Source: Verrucomicrobiales bacterium (GTDB taxonomy: Bacteria > Verrucomicrobiota > Verrucomicrobiia > Verrucomicrobiales > DEV007). Taken from it: a stretch of 64,000 nucleotides of DNA. Position 1 is the first letter of the stretch, and every line of letters starts with the position of its first letter. Below the pieces are notes generated by a model. That model did no database searches. It had not been told where the DNA came from and saw only the letters and a program-made list of their open reading frames with translations. The position numbers and the translations under genes are program-made. The stretch lies in contig JARGNI010000001.1 of assembly GCA_029213195.1 (NCBI GenBank), positions 124,001-188,000 on the forward strand, written 5' to 3'. Positions 1-15,000 of this stretch are shown here, piece after piece.

Positions 1-1
1 C

Positions 2-3000
2 AACGTGGCGACTTCAACCGTGGCCGCTCCGAGCGGCACGGAAGAGGGGCCCCAGGCTCAGCAGGAAGCGACGATCACCTTTACGATCGTTGGCGCCGAT
101 GATCCGGCGGTGGCCGTCGACGACGGAACCGCCTTCTCACGCGTCTGGCGCGTGGGGGTCGACAACAATTCAAACTCCGACTTCACCCAGGAGGGGCCGA
201 ATACCGACGAGCACTACTATTTCGCGGGAACCTACACGACGAGACAGGATGGGATCGCGGATCTCAATCCGACGATCGACGAGGCCTTCGATACCTTCGA
301 TCGAGCCCTCACGGTCGGCGATCCTTCGAACTTCATCCACTTCAATCTCGACGCCGGAGAACTCGACAATGATTTTCGCCTTGTTGTCGACAATATCCAG
401 AACAACGGGAGCGTTGCGACTGATCCAGTCGACTTCGAGGTCTTCTTCAACGGGAATCTCGTCTACACTGATACGGTCGACGTAGTTGCGGGAGAAATCT
501 TCGTTTCCCCTCTGTTCAACGGGGCAGACGTAGGGGCCACGACGGGTGACAACACGATCGAGATCCGTCGCTCCGCGACCGGTGCCGGATGGATTCAGTT
601 CGATCACATCACGCTCGAGAGCCGTCCCGTCTACACCACCGACGAAGACGCCGCGCTCAACGTTTCCGCGGCCGATGGCGTTCTTGCGAACGACCAGGGA
701 GATGCTCCTCTCGCCGTAACCGGGCTCCAGGGAACTGCTTCCCTGACTGGATTTTCGGAACATGGCGCTGCCGTTACGATCTCGGCCGATGGTAGCTACA
801 ACTACAATCCAACTTCCGCCGCTCGACTTCAGATGCTGGCCGAGGGTGAATCTCTTGTCGATACCTTCACCTACGAGATCACCGACGGAGGAGGCGGCAC
901 CTCCACTGCTATCGTCTCTCTGACCGTCAGCGGGAAGGGCGCCATCGAGATCCGGGACACTGACGTCCTTCCCGATGGGACCACTCTCGACGGACGGGAT
1001 GTCGAACTCGCCATGTTTGGCGACAGCCTCGAGATTTCGATTTCGGGTGAGCCGGATCCCTTCCACACGACGACAACTGCGGTCGCGAACAATGCAAACG
1101 GTCCCCACGATATCCTAGTCGACATGCCCGGGGACAGTGTCTCGATTCTCGATATCGGATCGGCCAACAGTCCGTTCGGAAATCTCACGGTGACCGGGGG
1201 AACCATCAATCTGAATGGCACCATCACGACCAACGGAGACCAGGGCTACACTGGGCCGGTTGTTCTCGGGGGAGCGACCACTTTCGACACCAGTGCGACC
1301 GATGGAGCGGTGACTGTGACGGGAACCGTCGTAGGTGGCGGCAACGATCTCAGTTTCCTGACCGGCGTCGGCGCTGGTCAGATCACCGATTCCGCGACCG
1401 GAATCGGTCAGCTCAGCGCGACTCAGACCGGCAACATCGCCTTTGAGAACGGTCTCGAAGTCGACGAGCTTTTCGTAGGGATCTCGGTCAATACCGGGGT
1501 GGCCGCCGACAATGTCTTCGCAACGGGAATCGTCTCCGTGACAGGAGGAGCGGTGACCATCGGTGACGGAGACGGCAACGTGGAGATTGGGATGCGCAAA
1601 GGCGCATTCGCTGTTTCCCAGTCCCCCACCACAGGCACGCTCGATCTTTCCGGAGCGAGTTCCGTGACCATCGATGTCGAGAATTTCCTCATGGGAATCA
1701 TTCCGAACGTTGGCGGAGAAGGGCTAGCTCAGGGAACCCTGTTACTTTCCGATGCCGGAAGCAACACCATCAATGCCACCACGATGACGGTGGGAGATTC
1801 TCCTGGTCTCGGAAATGGCACGAGCAATGTCGAACTCGGTGGAGGGATCAACAATCTCAACGTCGACACCTTCACGCTCGGCGGACAGAAGAGTGTGGGC
1901 AACATGACCATCGATGCCGGGGGAACCCTCAATCTCTCGGGCGACGCCAATGCTGCCGCCGACGTGATTCTTGGCTTCAATGTGACGGGGAACACGGGCA
2001 CTGCTTCCCGCGGTAATCTCGATCTCAGTGGCGGAACTTTCAATGCCACGATCAACGACCTCCGTATGGGGCGCCATCTCGTGGGAGGAGGAAACGGTGT
2101 CGGGATTCTCACTTTCGATGCGGGAACCGTGACTGCGAACACCGTTGAACTTGGCGTCGGCAACGTGAATGCCGATGGCACGATCACTCAGCGTGGCGGA
2201 ACCTTTACGGTTGCCAATGGAGTGACTGAAGATAGTGATGGAGGGAGCGCGATCAACGTGATCGACGGTACTTTCACGATTCTCGCGGGCGGACTCGAGG
2301 TCGATGATCTTCTCGTCGGCCAGAATAGCACTACCGCAGTTCTTACGGTGGGCGGCGGAGATGTCGTGATCGGTGATGGAACCGGCAATCTCGATATCGG
2401 GCGTCGCACATCCGCAACCACGCTGGGAACCGTCGATCTCTCCGCTGCCGATTCGGTCACGATCGACGTGGACAACGTCAGGCTCGGAACAGAGACGGCT
2501 CAAGGGCAGACCCAGGGGATCCTGACTCTGTCGGCTGCTGGTGCCAACACGGTCACTGCTGCCGAGGTTACCCTCGGAAGATCTAACTCAGGCGACAATG
2601 TTAGCCTGAGCGATGCGAGTGAACTCCATCTCGGCGGAGCAGCGAACAATTTTAATGTGGATACAGTCATCGTTGGAGACCTCAAGAGCGTCGGTCTAGT
2701 CGACATTGTCGCCGGAGGAACTCTCACTTTGAACGGTCGTGGAGGAGTCGGTAACGAGACCGATCTGAGTGTTGGATTCAATAACGCGGCGGGAACGGGA
2801 ACCAATCCCGTGGAGAGCCATCTCGATCTCACGGGAGGGATATTCAATGCCACTCTCGATGAGGTTATTGTCGGACGACACCCTAGCGGTTCTGGAAGTG
2901 GCACCGGAAAGATTACGATTGTTGATGGTGCTGTTTCTGCGAAGTCAGTTCTTCTTGCCGATACGGCAAATGCCACTGGCACACTCAATCTCGGCGGCGG

Positions 3001-6000
3001 CACCCTCGACCTCCAGGGGGGCGACATCACCGAAGGCGGCGGAACGGAGCAGTTCAACTTCACGGACGGAACGCTCAAGGATGTCAACCTGATCGGCTTC
3101 GGTTTCACCCAGTCGGGCGGAAGTCTGCAGATTGGTGACGATGACGCGATCGACACGTTGACCGTGGATGGCGATGTCACCCTTGGTGGAACCATTGCGA
3201 TCGAGATCGATGGCACCGCGGGAGCGGGAGCAGTCGGAGGCCACGATCAGATCGTTGCCGACGAAGTGGGAGGAGACGGCGACAGTGCGGTCGATCTGAC
3301 GGGCAGCACGCTTGCCCTCGAACTGAATCACACTCCAGGCGTGGGAGAGGCGTTCACGATCCTCTCGAACGATGCAGTTGATGCGGTCACGGGAACCTTC
3401 ACCGGGATTCCGGAAGGCGGCGCCGTCACGGTGGCATCCACGGTCGACACGCAGCTCTATGTCTTCACTGTCACCTATGCCGGTGGCGACGGAAACGACG
3501 TCGTCCTCACGAGCGAGGGTCTCGCCGATACTCGCGTCGAGATCGATGGCAGTGGAAATCTTGTTATCACCGACATCTCGAGTGATTCGGATGACGATCT
3601 CACGATCACCGACGATGGGGCCGGGAACTATGTAATCACCGACCCGAATCTCGTTCTTGGAACGACCATTCCGGGTGCGGTCCAGCTCGATGCCAACACG
3701 GTCCAGATCGCCAAGACTTCCGTCACGGGAGGATTGCTCGTCAATGGTGGGTCCGATGCAACGGCTGCTGCGGACAGCTTTGTTTTCGCGGATTCGACCA
3801 GTTTTGCCTTCAACGGAGATGTCGTCGTCAACGCGGAGACGATCCAGCTCAATGAGAGTATCAACGCCAACGGAAACGACATCACTTTCAATGGTGATGT
3901 GACGCAGGGAGCGTTCGATGTCACTCTGACCGCCGATGCGATCGGTTTCAATGGAGATACCACTCTCGATTCGAATCCGAGCGCCAATGCGTTTGCTCTG
4001 AATGCGACCACGGCGACCAGTGCGACGGGTACGCTTTTCGATGTAAACGGAGGTCGGTTCCAGTTGCTCAATAACACCGAGTTCGTGAACGATGGGGATA
4101 TGGAGACAGGGAGCAATGTGGCGCTTCCGATCTTTTCCAACACTTCCGGAGGAAGTGCAAAGATCACCAATAACGGAACTTTCACTCACAACAGCACTCA
4201 GGTTCGTCTCTACGTGGAACTCGAGAATACCTCGACCGGAACGATCGTGATCGACAATCCTGCGGGATCCGCGGAGATCCAGTTTCAGCCAGCAGGTGCG
4301 AATGGCCCGGGTGGACATATCACCAACAGTGGCACGATTACGATCTCCGAGGAGTCTGCCCGTTTTGACGGGACTGGCTCGATCACCAATCAGACCGGTG
4401 GAGTCGTCGACATCACGGGTGCGAGCACCACGTTTGCGGAAAATCTGACGGTCACGAACGAAGTAGGTGGCACGGTCGATTTTGACGGGGCCACGGTTAC
4501 CATTGATTCGACGACCTTCGACAATGCGGGTGATCTGAATCTCGAGAGCGTCAGCACGATTGCTCTGAACGGTGGAAGCTCTCTCACCAACGACGGGACG
4601 ACGACTTGGGTTGCAGGCTTTGCGGCCAAGATCGTTACCGGAAATGGAACCATCACCAACAACGGCACCTTCGACATGGTGACTACGGTGAATGATGACA
4701 ACCTCGATCTCCAGAATACCGTCAGCTTCGTCAACAGCTCGACCGGGGTCTTCGACATCCAGGGTGGAGGGGACCTCCGTCTTTCGAATGCGAGTAGCTT
4801 CTCGAACGAGGGAACTTTTCAGAAAACAGTGACGGGAGTAGCTTCCGGGAGCAACGAACCGAGTTACATTTTAACCTCGGGAGGAATCTTCACCAACACG
4901 GGAACGATCGACGTCAGTTCCGGTCATCTCGCCATCTCTGGCGGCGACACGGCGGCAGAGTCGTTTGTTTCGACGGGTGGAAATTTCACGACCACGGGAT
5001 CGGGAACGCTTTCCTTCTCCGGCTTCTGGACCGAACTGACCGGGGTTTCCTCGATCGGTGGAGGCGAAATTGAAATCGGCAATGAGAACCCGGCCGGCCT
5101 GGGTGGCCTTTTCCAGGCAGGTGCCGCGACGACAGTTCTCAATGTGACCGGAGATGGTCTCCAGTGGGGCAATGGCCCCGGCGGTTCGGATGTCGACGCG
5201 AACGGCAATGTTCTTCGCAACGACGGTCTTCTTCGAGTTGTGGGTGCTGGCGCCGACATCGTGGGCACGGGGAGCGTCGTCAATGAGGGAACTCTCGACC
5301 TCGAGAGTGGAACGCTGAGTCTCGACGGAGCCAATCCATTGACGAACAATGGCACGGTCAATCTCGATGGGAGCGTGACCCTGAATGGGGCGAACTCCCT
5401 CGTCAACAGTGCGACGGGAACGATCGAGTTGAGCCCCGTGACGGGCAACCGCACTCTCACGATCAACAATACCGGAGGTGTCGTGAACAACGGTGACACG
5501 AACTTCGACGGGGACGGCAACATCACCCTCGCGGGATCGTCGACCTTCACGAACGCGAATACCTTCAATCACTCGCATTTCGGTGCGAACGACAACTTCG
5601 TTATTCGCGGTGGCCTGACTTTCGCGAATACCGGGGATTACCTGCTCACCAATGGTGGGGATATCCAGATTTTGGATGCAGGATCGTCCTTCGACAATTC
5701 CGGCCTGCTTCATAAATCGGGGCCGAACGACTCTGCTATCTTCGACTTTGCAGGAGGGACAACGGGCACTTTCAAGAATCTCGCTGGAGGCGAGGTTCGA
5801 TCGACAGGTGGCATCCTGCACATCGCGGCTCGAGGAGGAAATATCTCCGATCCTGCAGCAACCTGGACGGCAAATGGGGGGGATATTCGCCTCGGTGCCG
5901 AATGGACTGGAACGGTGGCTGGTTCCGCGACCGGGACAAACGTCCAGCTCGGGGTTTCCAGCAACGGGGCGTTCGAGAGCCAACTCACCGTTGGCGCAGG

Positions 6001-9000
6001 AGAACTCACCTTCGACGTCAGTGGTGATGGAGTGGAATGGGCGCAGGGCGTGATCGATGTCCAGGCCAACGATCTCATCAACGTAGGACAGTTCAACATC
6101 ATCCCGAGTGCGGCCAAGACCCTTGAGGGCACCGGAGCATTCATCACCGGAAACGGCGGAACGACCACGGTCGCGACCAGTGCTGTGGTGACGACTCCGG
6201 ATGGAGCGACCAACGAGATCGAGAGTGGAGGCACTCTCACGGGGGGCGGCACGTTCACTGCCGTGACCAGCGGGGCTGCGGGGTCTCTTATCACGACGGA
6301 TGGAAATCTGACACTCGGCGATCCGGCAGCAAATGCCTTCTCTACAGGAGGTGATATCATCGTCAACACGGGCGACACCCTGACCCTGGCCGATTCCGGG
6401 CTGGCCCTGATCGGGGAAAGCACCCTGGTCAATGGAACCCTGACTGCCGCCAACGGTCTCTCGATGAGCGGTGGCGATGAGCTCTCCGGTGGAGGAACGG
6501 TCGATGCCGATATCAGTGTCAATTCGGCGAAAGTGACTCCGGGAGAAGCCGCAGGAGACATCACCAATACGCTCACGATCACGGGCGATATCGATTTTGG
6601 AACGGGTGACTTTACCGTCGATCTCGATGGTGCCGCCAATGGCGACTCGCTCACGGTATCGGGAGCTGTCGACCTCGATGGCTCTACGCTCGATATCCAG
6701 TCGATTGCCAACGTAACCGATGGCGATGTCATCACCCTGATCAACAATACGGGTGCTGGTGGCGTGGTCTCGACATTCTCGGGGCTACCCGAGGGAACGG
6801 TCTTCGATTCCCTGGGAGGCCAGGTCTTCCAGATCAGCTACACGGGTGGTGATGGGAATGATGTGACTTTGACAGCGTCCGGACCCGCAGAGACGGGCCT
6901 CACGCTGGTCGGTGCTCCTGGTGCTGAAGATCTCGTCATCACGGATGTCAACGGGGGAAGCAGCAATGATACTCTGAAGATCACTGTCGGGACTCATCCA
7001 ACGCTCGGACAAAACGGATATACCATTACTGATCCAGGTCGTGCTCTTACCGTCTCGATTCCCGGGGCGGTGCGGGTCAGCGGAAACGAAATCTTCGTTC
7101 CGTTTACCGCGATCTCCGGAGATGAGATCATCTTCGATGCCGATGATGGAGTCGATACTTTGACCCTCGACCTCGGGAATACCGGGGGCGCAGTCCTCCA
7201 GCAGAGCATCGTCTTCAATGGTGGCGGCGGAGCCGGTGATGTTCTTGAGATCATCAATGGTGATCTCACCCGGGTTGTTCACACCATGATCAATGGGACC
7301 GACGGAACGATCGATCTGGATAACGACGTAAACACTGACCTCGAGATCACGTATACCGGTCTCGAGCCGGTCGACATGACGGGATCGACGGCGACCGAGT
7401 TTGTCTTCAATTTGCCCGCGGGAACGGACAACGCCCAGCTTTCGGATATCGGGGGAGGATTTCTCCGACTGGAAAGCACCGATGGACCTGCGACTTTCGA
7501 GTCGACTGATTTTGCTCCCCCGAGCGGATCGATCACGATCAATGGGGCTGCTGATGACACGCTGACGATCAGCAATGATATCACCCTCAGCGGTGACCTC
7601 ATCGTCAACGGAGCTGAGACCGTTCTCGAAGCGAATGTCACAACCACTGGAGCCGACCAGACCTACAACGGGGTCGTCACGCTCGGTGCCGATGTCATCC
7701 TGGCCGGAAATGATGTGACTTTCGAAGAGACGGTCGATTCCGACGGAACGGCGCGTGCACTCACCGTCAATGCGGACGGGGTGACCCGATTCGCCAAGGA
7801 TGTCGGTGAGACCAGCCCGCTTTCGGCGCTGACGACCGATGCTGCCGGATCGACGGAGTTCGGGACCGGTGGAGCGCAGGTCCTTCAAAGCAACCTCGTT
7901 GTCAACTACGATGCTGCTTTTGAGACGACCGGTGACAATACCTGGACCGAGGCAGGAACATCCGCAGGAAGACCTTGGGATCTTCCGGGCAGTGGAGCCT
8001 TCCTACCTGTTCCGGTCAATGAGCCTGGCCTTCCGGGGCTGACAGCTGCCTACCAGTTCCCCGCAGCTGCGGCGACTGCGACCACCTTTGGCACAGCCCT
8101 CGGTGCGGGATCCAACGCCAGCTTCGAGATCTGGTTCAAGCCCACCGGGGCAACCGGTAGCGGCAATCTCGAAGTGCTTTGGGAATCTGGTGGCGATGTC
8201 AATGGCAGTGCAATCTTCTTTGATCGAGCCAGCAACTCCGTCGTGGTTCAGGCCCAGACTGGAGACAACAATGAGTTTTCTGCTTCCGCATCGCTCGCGG
8301 CAGCGGGAACAGGATTCCAGCAGGTCGTGGGGATCTACGATGTGGCAGGCGACAAGATCGATGTCTACCTGAATGGTGCGTTTGTCGCTTCGACCCCTCA
8401 GGCTGGTTTTAACAACTGGGCAGGAACTGATGGGGCGGGCCTTGGCCGAGTCCAGGGAACCGTGACCCAGGACAACGATGGGGTCGCTCCGGCGGACCAG
8501 GTGGTCAGCAGTTTCACCGGCGAGATCGCAATCCTTCGCGGATATAATCGAGCGTTGACCGCCGGGGAGATCGCTTCGAATTACGATGCGATTACCGAAG
8601 CAGTTTCGGTCACTACGACGGGAGCCCAAACCTTCAACGATGGTGTCGAGGTCGGCAGTCCCACAACCTTCGAGGGGGATCAGGTCACTTTCGCCGATAC
8701 ACTCGACAGTGACGCTACACTGGCAGGGTCGGTCAGTATCGATTCTCCAGTGATCGAAATCGAGGGAGCCGTGGGGAGCACCAATCGTCTCCTCAGTCTC
8801 TCGACCGATGGAGGCACCACTACGATTTCGGGAGCCTCGGTGACTACGACTCGCCAGCAGGACTACCTCACGGATGTCGTCCTCGCGGCCGACACGGTCC
8901 TCACGGGACAAGAAGTTACTTTCGACTCCACCGTTGCCACCGATGGCACGGATCGCAATCTCACCATCAACGGTATCGCCAATCTCGACGGTGCTTCGAT

Positions 9001-12000
9001 CGATACGGGCACAGCCGGCAACCAGGTCTTCAATGGCGAGGTCAACCTCGGCGCCGCGACTGTGACGCTGACAGGAAATGACGTGACTTTCGCGGACACT
9101 GTGAATGGCTCGTCCAACCTCGTCGTCGATGCGGGAGGGGTGACCACCTTCAGCGATCTCGTCGGAAACGCGACGGCGCTTCAGAGCGTCACGACCGATG
9201 CGGCGGGATCTGTCGTCCTTGCAGATGACGTGGTGACTACGGGGGCGCAGACCTTTAGCGACGCGGCTGCCATCACTTCGGACCTTCAGTTGCTCAGCAC
9301 TGGCGGAGGCGACATCGCCTTCAATGACACGCTTGACGGACTCTTCGGGCTCAGTGTCCTCACGGATGGCGCGACCCGATTCGGTGGGGTCGTAGGCGGA
9401 ACCGATCCGCTCACGAGCCTTTACACCAACCCCGGAGGCACGGTGGAAATTGCGGCCGACGTCACGACATCGGGTGTCCAGAACTTCGGTGACCGGGTCG
9501 AGATTGTCTCGGATGCGACGCTCACGGGAACCGATATCACGTTCTTCAACACGGTGGATGAAGGCGCTGCCGCGACCTCGTCGAACCTGACGGTCGATGC
9601 CAGTGGTACGACTCGTTTCGCTTCGAATGTCGGAAGCACCCTGGCCCTCGACAGCCTCAATACCGACGCTTCGGGATCGACGATCTTTGGTGCGGCGGTG
9701 GCGGATACCGCGACCCTGGCGACGGGGCTCGAACTCTTCCTACCGTTCGAGACGTTGAATCCGGGTGAAGACACTTCGGGCAACGCTCGCGATGGCAGCC
9801 TGATCAACGATGCCGCGATTGTTCCCGGGTTCGGAAGCGATGCCGTTACGTTCGATGCCAACGGCGATCGTGTCGTGGTGTCCGGTTACAAGGGAGTTAC
9901 GGGCGGTGGTGCGCGGACGATGTCTGCGTGGATCAACTCGGCCGCCCCAGGAGCTGCTGGGGGAGACGGGATCATGTCATGGGGAACCAACGCGCCGACT
10001 CAGAAGTGGGTCTGGCGAATCGCCGACTCCAACGGGAGAATGCGCGTTGAGATCAATGGAGCCGGGGTAGAAGGCACGATCAATGTGGCGGATGGAAACT
10101 GGCACCATGTCGCGGTCGTCTATGATGGAAGCGGTACGCTCAATGGGTTGCAGTTTTTCGTGGATGGCGTCCAGGATACGAAATCGGTCAACAACAACAT
10201 CGTAGCTGTAAATTCTGCGAGTGGGGCGGACGTGGCGATCGGCGCTGATCGCTTGACGCAACCCAACAATAGTCGCGACTTCAACGGCACTATCGACGAG
10301 GCCGCGATCTGGTCGCGGGCTCTCACCCCAGGTGAAATCATGGCTCTGACCTACCCCGTCAGTGGGCCGATCTCCATCACGACCGACGGCAATCAGGCCT
10401 ACGGTGACGCCGTTACCTTGGCGAACGATACCACTCTCGTCGCAGTCGATGTCGATTTCTCGAGCACGGTCGATCTCGGAGACAACGAGCTCACTGTCGA
10501 GGTGAGCGGCACCGGCGGATCGGCGGCCGATGTCATCAGTGGGACCGGTTCACTTGTGAAAGAGGGGAGCGGAACGTTCACCCTGGACGCGGTCAATGGC
10601 TACACGGGAACGACGACCATCGATGATGGAGACCTTTCTGTCGCTGGCTCGACCGATGCAGCGAGTGCGGTGACGGTGAATGCCGATGGAACTCTCTCCG
10701 GCACGGGGAGTGTTCTAGGCACTGTAACGTCACTGGGAGGCACGGTGGATCCCGGGGTCACTACGGGAGACCTGGGAACCGGCAATCTTGCCCTGAATTC
10801 GGCCTCGACCTATTCGGTCCAGCTGGAAGGAAATACGCAGAATGGCGACGCTACGGCGAATAACTACGATCAACTCGATGTCACCGGAACGGTGAGCTTG
10901 GGTGACGCAGTGCTCGATCTCTCGGTCGATTTCTCACCCGGCGTGGGCGACACATTTACCATCATCGACAACGATGGCACCAATCTTTCTGACACGGTGA
11001 GCGGGAACTTCTCGACCTTGCCGGAAGGTCAGGTCTTCGAGACCACCTCGACCACCGATGGGCTCACCTACGTTTTCCAGATCACCTATGCCGGGAATGA
11101 CGGCAACGACGTCGTCCTCACCAGCTTCGGGGTCGCCGAGACCGAGGTGTCGATCGACGCGAGTGGAAATCTTGTCATCAAGGACATCAATGGAGAAGTC
11201 TCCAACGATCAGCTCACGATCGATTTCGACGGAACGAACTACACGATCTCGGATCCGAATCTGGCACTCACGACCACGATCCCGACGGCGACGCGTCCTG
11301 ACGGGAATACCGTCGTGATTCCGGCAACGGCGTTTACTGCCGGCATCAAGGGGCTCACGCTCGATACCCTGGGGAATGCAGGGGCGGCACCGACGGATAT
11401 CGATACCGTCCAGTTTACCATCACCGGTCCCGCGACGGAGATCACCCTCGATGGGGATCTCGTCCTCAATGGAGCGGAGCGGGTCACTCTGGACGCCACT
11501 GACGTTCTGAATGTGAACGGGGGCCAGATCCAGTTCAACGGGGGAGACAACGAACTCGTGATCGATGGGGGGAGCCTCACCGGGTTTGTCTCGATCGTCG
11601 AGACGGCTGCCGGCACGAACACAATCACCTTCGACAGTGGGACCTTCGGCACGGGTGCCGAGGATATCACGGTCGACTTCTTCAACCTCAATTCGCTCGA
11701 CCAGAACGGAGCTCTCACCTACGTCCGGACAGGCGGAATTCTGCAGGTCAACAACAACCTCACGATTGGTGGAGAGTCCGCCGGCGGAGAGGCGGGCGTT
11801 TTCCGTCAGAACAACGGAGATGTGCTCGTCGACGGCGATCTCCTCTTCGGCGGAGTGGATGCCGGAGCCAACCTGGGGGGCACCTATGACCTCAATGGGG
11901 GCAATCTGACGGTGGGGGGAAGTATCATCGAAGGAGCTTCGACGGGTGCGAACGATTCGATCAATTCGGCGCAGCTCCAAATCGACGGCGGGACTCTCTC

Positions 12001-15000
12001 CGTCACCGGAGACATTACGGTCCAGCGTTTTGCCGTCGGTCAGGATGGCGGTAGCAATGGCAGCTACAGTATTGCAGCAGGTCAGGCCGTGACGAGCACA
12101 GGAACCACGGCAGTCGGATCCAACGGAACCGGTGTGCTCGATATCACCGCAGCCGGAGCAACCCTCACGGCTGCCAACATGGTGGTCGGTGAAGCGGGAG
12201 CTGGAGATGGCACCATCAATATTGATGGTGGAAATGTCCTTACTTCCAATGGAGCGATCACCCTGGGACAAAATGGTGACGGCGTCATCAACGTGATTAG
12301 TGGTGAACTCGATGCCAATGGAGGAATCAATGTGGGTAGTGGCGCGACCGGTGACGGAACCCTTGTTGTCGGAACCTCGGGAGGAAGCGGGACGGCGGAT
12401 CCCATCGTAAATGTTAGTGGAGGAAATACGGAGACCGCCCTCAATGGGACCGGCGCGATCACACTCCACAATGGTCAGTTCAATCAACTGACCAGCAATT
12501 TGATTGTCGGGCAGGAGCCGGGCTCCGATGCGACCTTCACGATCAACGATGGTGTAGTCGATATCGAGGTCGGGGGGCTTCGTTTCAACAACGGCACCGG
12601 ACTGCTCGAGCAGAACGGTGGAACCGTCAACGTCGCAGGTGTTCTCGACATGGCGAATGAGAACAACCTGACCGTGGGGCAGGGCGTCGATGCGACCTAC
12701 CGGATGACGGCCGGTGTTCTCAACGTGGGGGATACCGCGACGAGCGACCTGATCATCGGGAATGTCAGCGACCCCGATGCCTCCGCAACTTTCGAAATTA
12801 TCAACGGAACCGTGAACGTCAGCAATTCGATCCGGATTGCGGATACTGGTGGAGACTCCAGCGGCGAACTCATCGTCGGTGACGGCAGCGTTTCCAGCAC
12901 TCCAGTCATCAATCTGAATGTTCCGGTTGGGACGGCAGGTGCGGGTGCCGGAAACTTCGAAACCGGTGACAATGGAGACGGAATCTTCACCCTCAAGAGT
13001 GGAACGGTGAACTCCAATGCTGCCAACCTGATTACGGGCCAGGCGGTAGGATCCACCGCCACCCTCACGATCGGTGGTTTTGCCGGCGATGCGACGCTCA
13101 ACGTGCTCGGTACGGGAGGTGCAGGTGACTGGAATACGAACGGTGGCAATGGCATCGTTTCCGTGCTCACGAATGGAACCATCAATGTCGGCAACGACAT
13201 CAATATGGGGAGCAGTGGGGATGCAAATTCCGGACTGGAACTCACCATTAATGGTGGAACCGTCAACGTCGGAACCGGAACGCCCGGATCGGGAAATATC
13301 GACTTCCGCAATCTTGGGCCGAAGGATCAGATCGATCTCGTGGATGGCCTTCTCAACGGCAACGGGGGAACGATCAACCTCCGGGACGCCGCCGACAGTC
13401 AGTTCAGCTTTACCGGAGGAGTGCTACGAAACTTTGGCACTTTCACCAATGGTTCACTGATTCAGAACGGTGCCAGCTCGCTCCTCGATATTGGCGAGGA
13501 AAATGCGACCTCGGGAACCGTCGATGCGAGCACGACCAGGACGATGACGGTCAATGGCGACCTCACCGTGACTGCCGGCACGATCAAGTTTGATATTGCC
13601 GCCGATGGCAACAATTACGATCAACTTGTCGTGAATGGAAACGTCGATCTCTCTGGGGCTACCCTCGAGATCAACGTCGACGCGGCCTTCGACAGTTTGA
13701 CCGCTCCCGACGAGATTGTCCTCATCACCAATGATGCGGCGGATTCTGTCTTGCCTAACACTTTCGTCGGCTTGACCAACGGAGCTCCTGTCAGTCTCAA
13801 TGGAATTGTCTACAACGTCTTCTACACCGGTGGTGACGGAAATGATGTCATTCTCGCCCAGGCCGAAACTTCAGTTGGATTGGATGTCAGTGGCAACCTG
13901 GTGATTACGGATACGGCAGGTGGTGATTCCGACGACCAGATCGTGATTACCGATGACGGCACGAACTACATCATCTCCGATGCCGGAGGATTGATTTTGG
14001 GACGGGATCCAGGTCTGGCCGGTGCCACCACCATCGACCCGAGCACGATCAGTGTTCCGAAGGGTTCGGTGAATGGTCTCGTTGTCGAAACATTCCCTGC
14101 AGCGGGAATCGATACCGTGACGCTGATTTCCACCGATCCTGACGGCAATTTGGACTTCTCCGGAGATATTGTCATCAAAACCGACACCATCCTCCTCCAG
14201 AGCGACATCCTCGCCGGCGGCGGCTCGAACATCACACTCAACGGAGCGGTGGACATGACGAGTGGAGATCGGACCCTGATCGGGAACGAGATTCGCCTGG
14301 AATCGACCCTCGATGTGGGAGCCAACCGGATCACGATTGCCTCGACCGGCGACAGTGAAATCGTCGGCGACATGACCGGCGCGGGCAATGCGATCGCCGG
14401 AGGACTGCTCAAGCAGGGACCCGGCGAGCTGACCATCAGCGGAGACGGTTCTGCCTTTACCGGGGCGAGCCTCCTCCAGGGCGGCAGCCTGATTGTCAAC
14501 GGAAGCGTCGGAGGCGACGTCCGAGCGACCAACAACAGCGTGGTCGGGGGCGAGGGAACCATCTTCGGAGACGTCATTCTTTCCGGAGCCGGGGACATCA
14601 ACCCGGGTGACAGTGGGAATGGGAAAGGCACCCTCACCGTATCCGACACCAGTGATCTCGACACCGAAGTGCGTTTCACCGCGAACTCCACCTTCACCGT
14701 GGATCTCACGGGTGCCGCCGGAGTGGGCACCGAAGTGGCGGGCACCCATTACGACCAGTTGCGAGTGTTGACCCCGGTCTTCACCAGTACCGTGGACCTT
14801 GCCGGAGCGACCCTCGAGCTCAACGTGGATCCGAGCGACCTCGACAAGGGAGACACCTTCACCATCCTCGACCTCGCATCGGGAACCGTGAGTGGAACCT
14901 TTGCGGGACTGGCCGACGACACCTCGTTCATCGATGCGGCGACCAACCAGAGCTTCACCATCAACTACAACGGAGGAGACGGAAACGACGTGGTCCTGAC

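Larger units (their letters stand above)
6884..11131 (+). repeat. Gene A: beta-solenoid block 3 with two LamG domains and a PATR repeat
   Basis: The header (PAETGL...DLVITDVNGG) leads into a segment at about 7132-7568 that closely matches gene B at about 56600-57030. It includes YTGLEPVDMTGSTAT and LRLESTDGPATFESTDF. Repeats of the form VTTTGAQTFNDGVEVGS and DVTFADTVNGSSNLVVDAGGV then alternate with LamG domains at about 7883-8599 and 9725-10365. A PATR repeat (LVKEGSGTFTLDAVNGYTG) lies near 10548. The block ends YAGNDGNDVVLTSFG. Confidence 0.7.

Noticed and set aside
5-130. GTG at base 5 as the true start of gene A
   Set aside because: The frame is also open over bases 2-4, and the first residues are the middle of a cadherin-like repeat with no leader, so the start is upstream.
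3480-3520. GGDGNDVVL motifs as RTX calcium-binding nonapeptides
   Set aside because: Each fits GGxGxDxxx but occurs singly, always at the end of a solenoid block. RTX function needs tandem arrays, which are absent.
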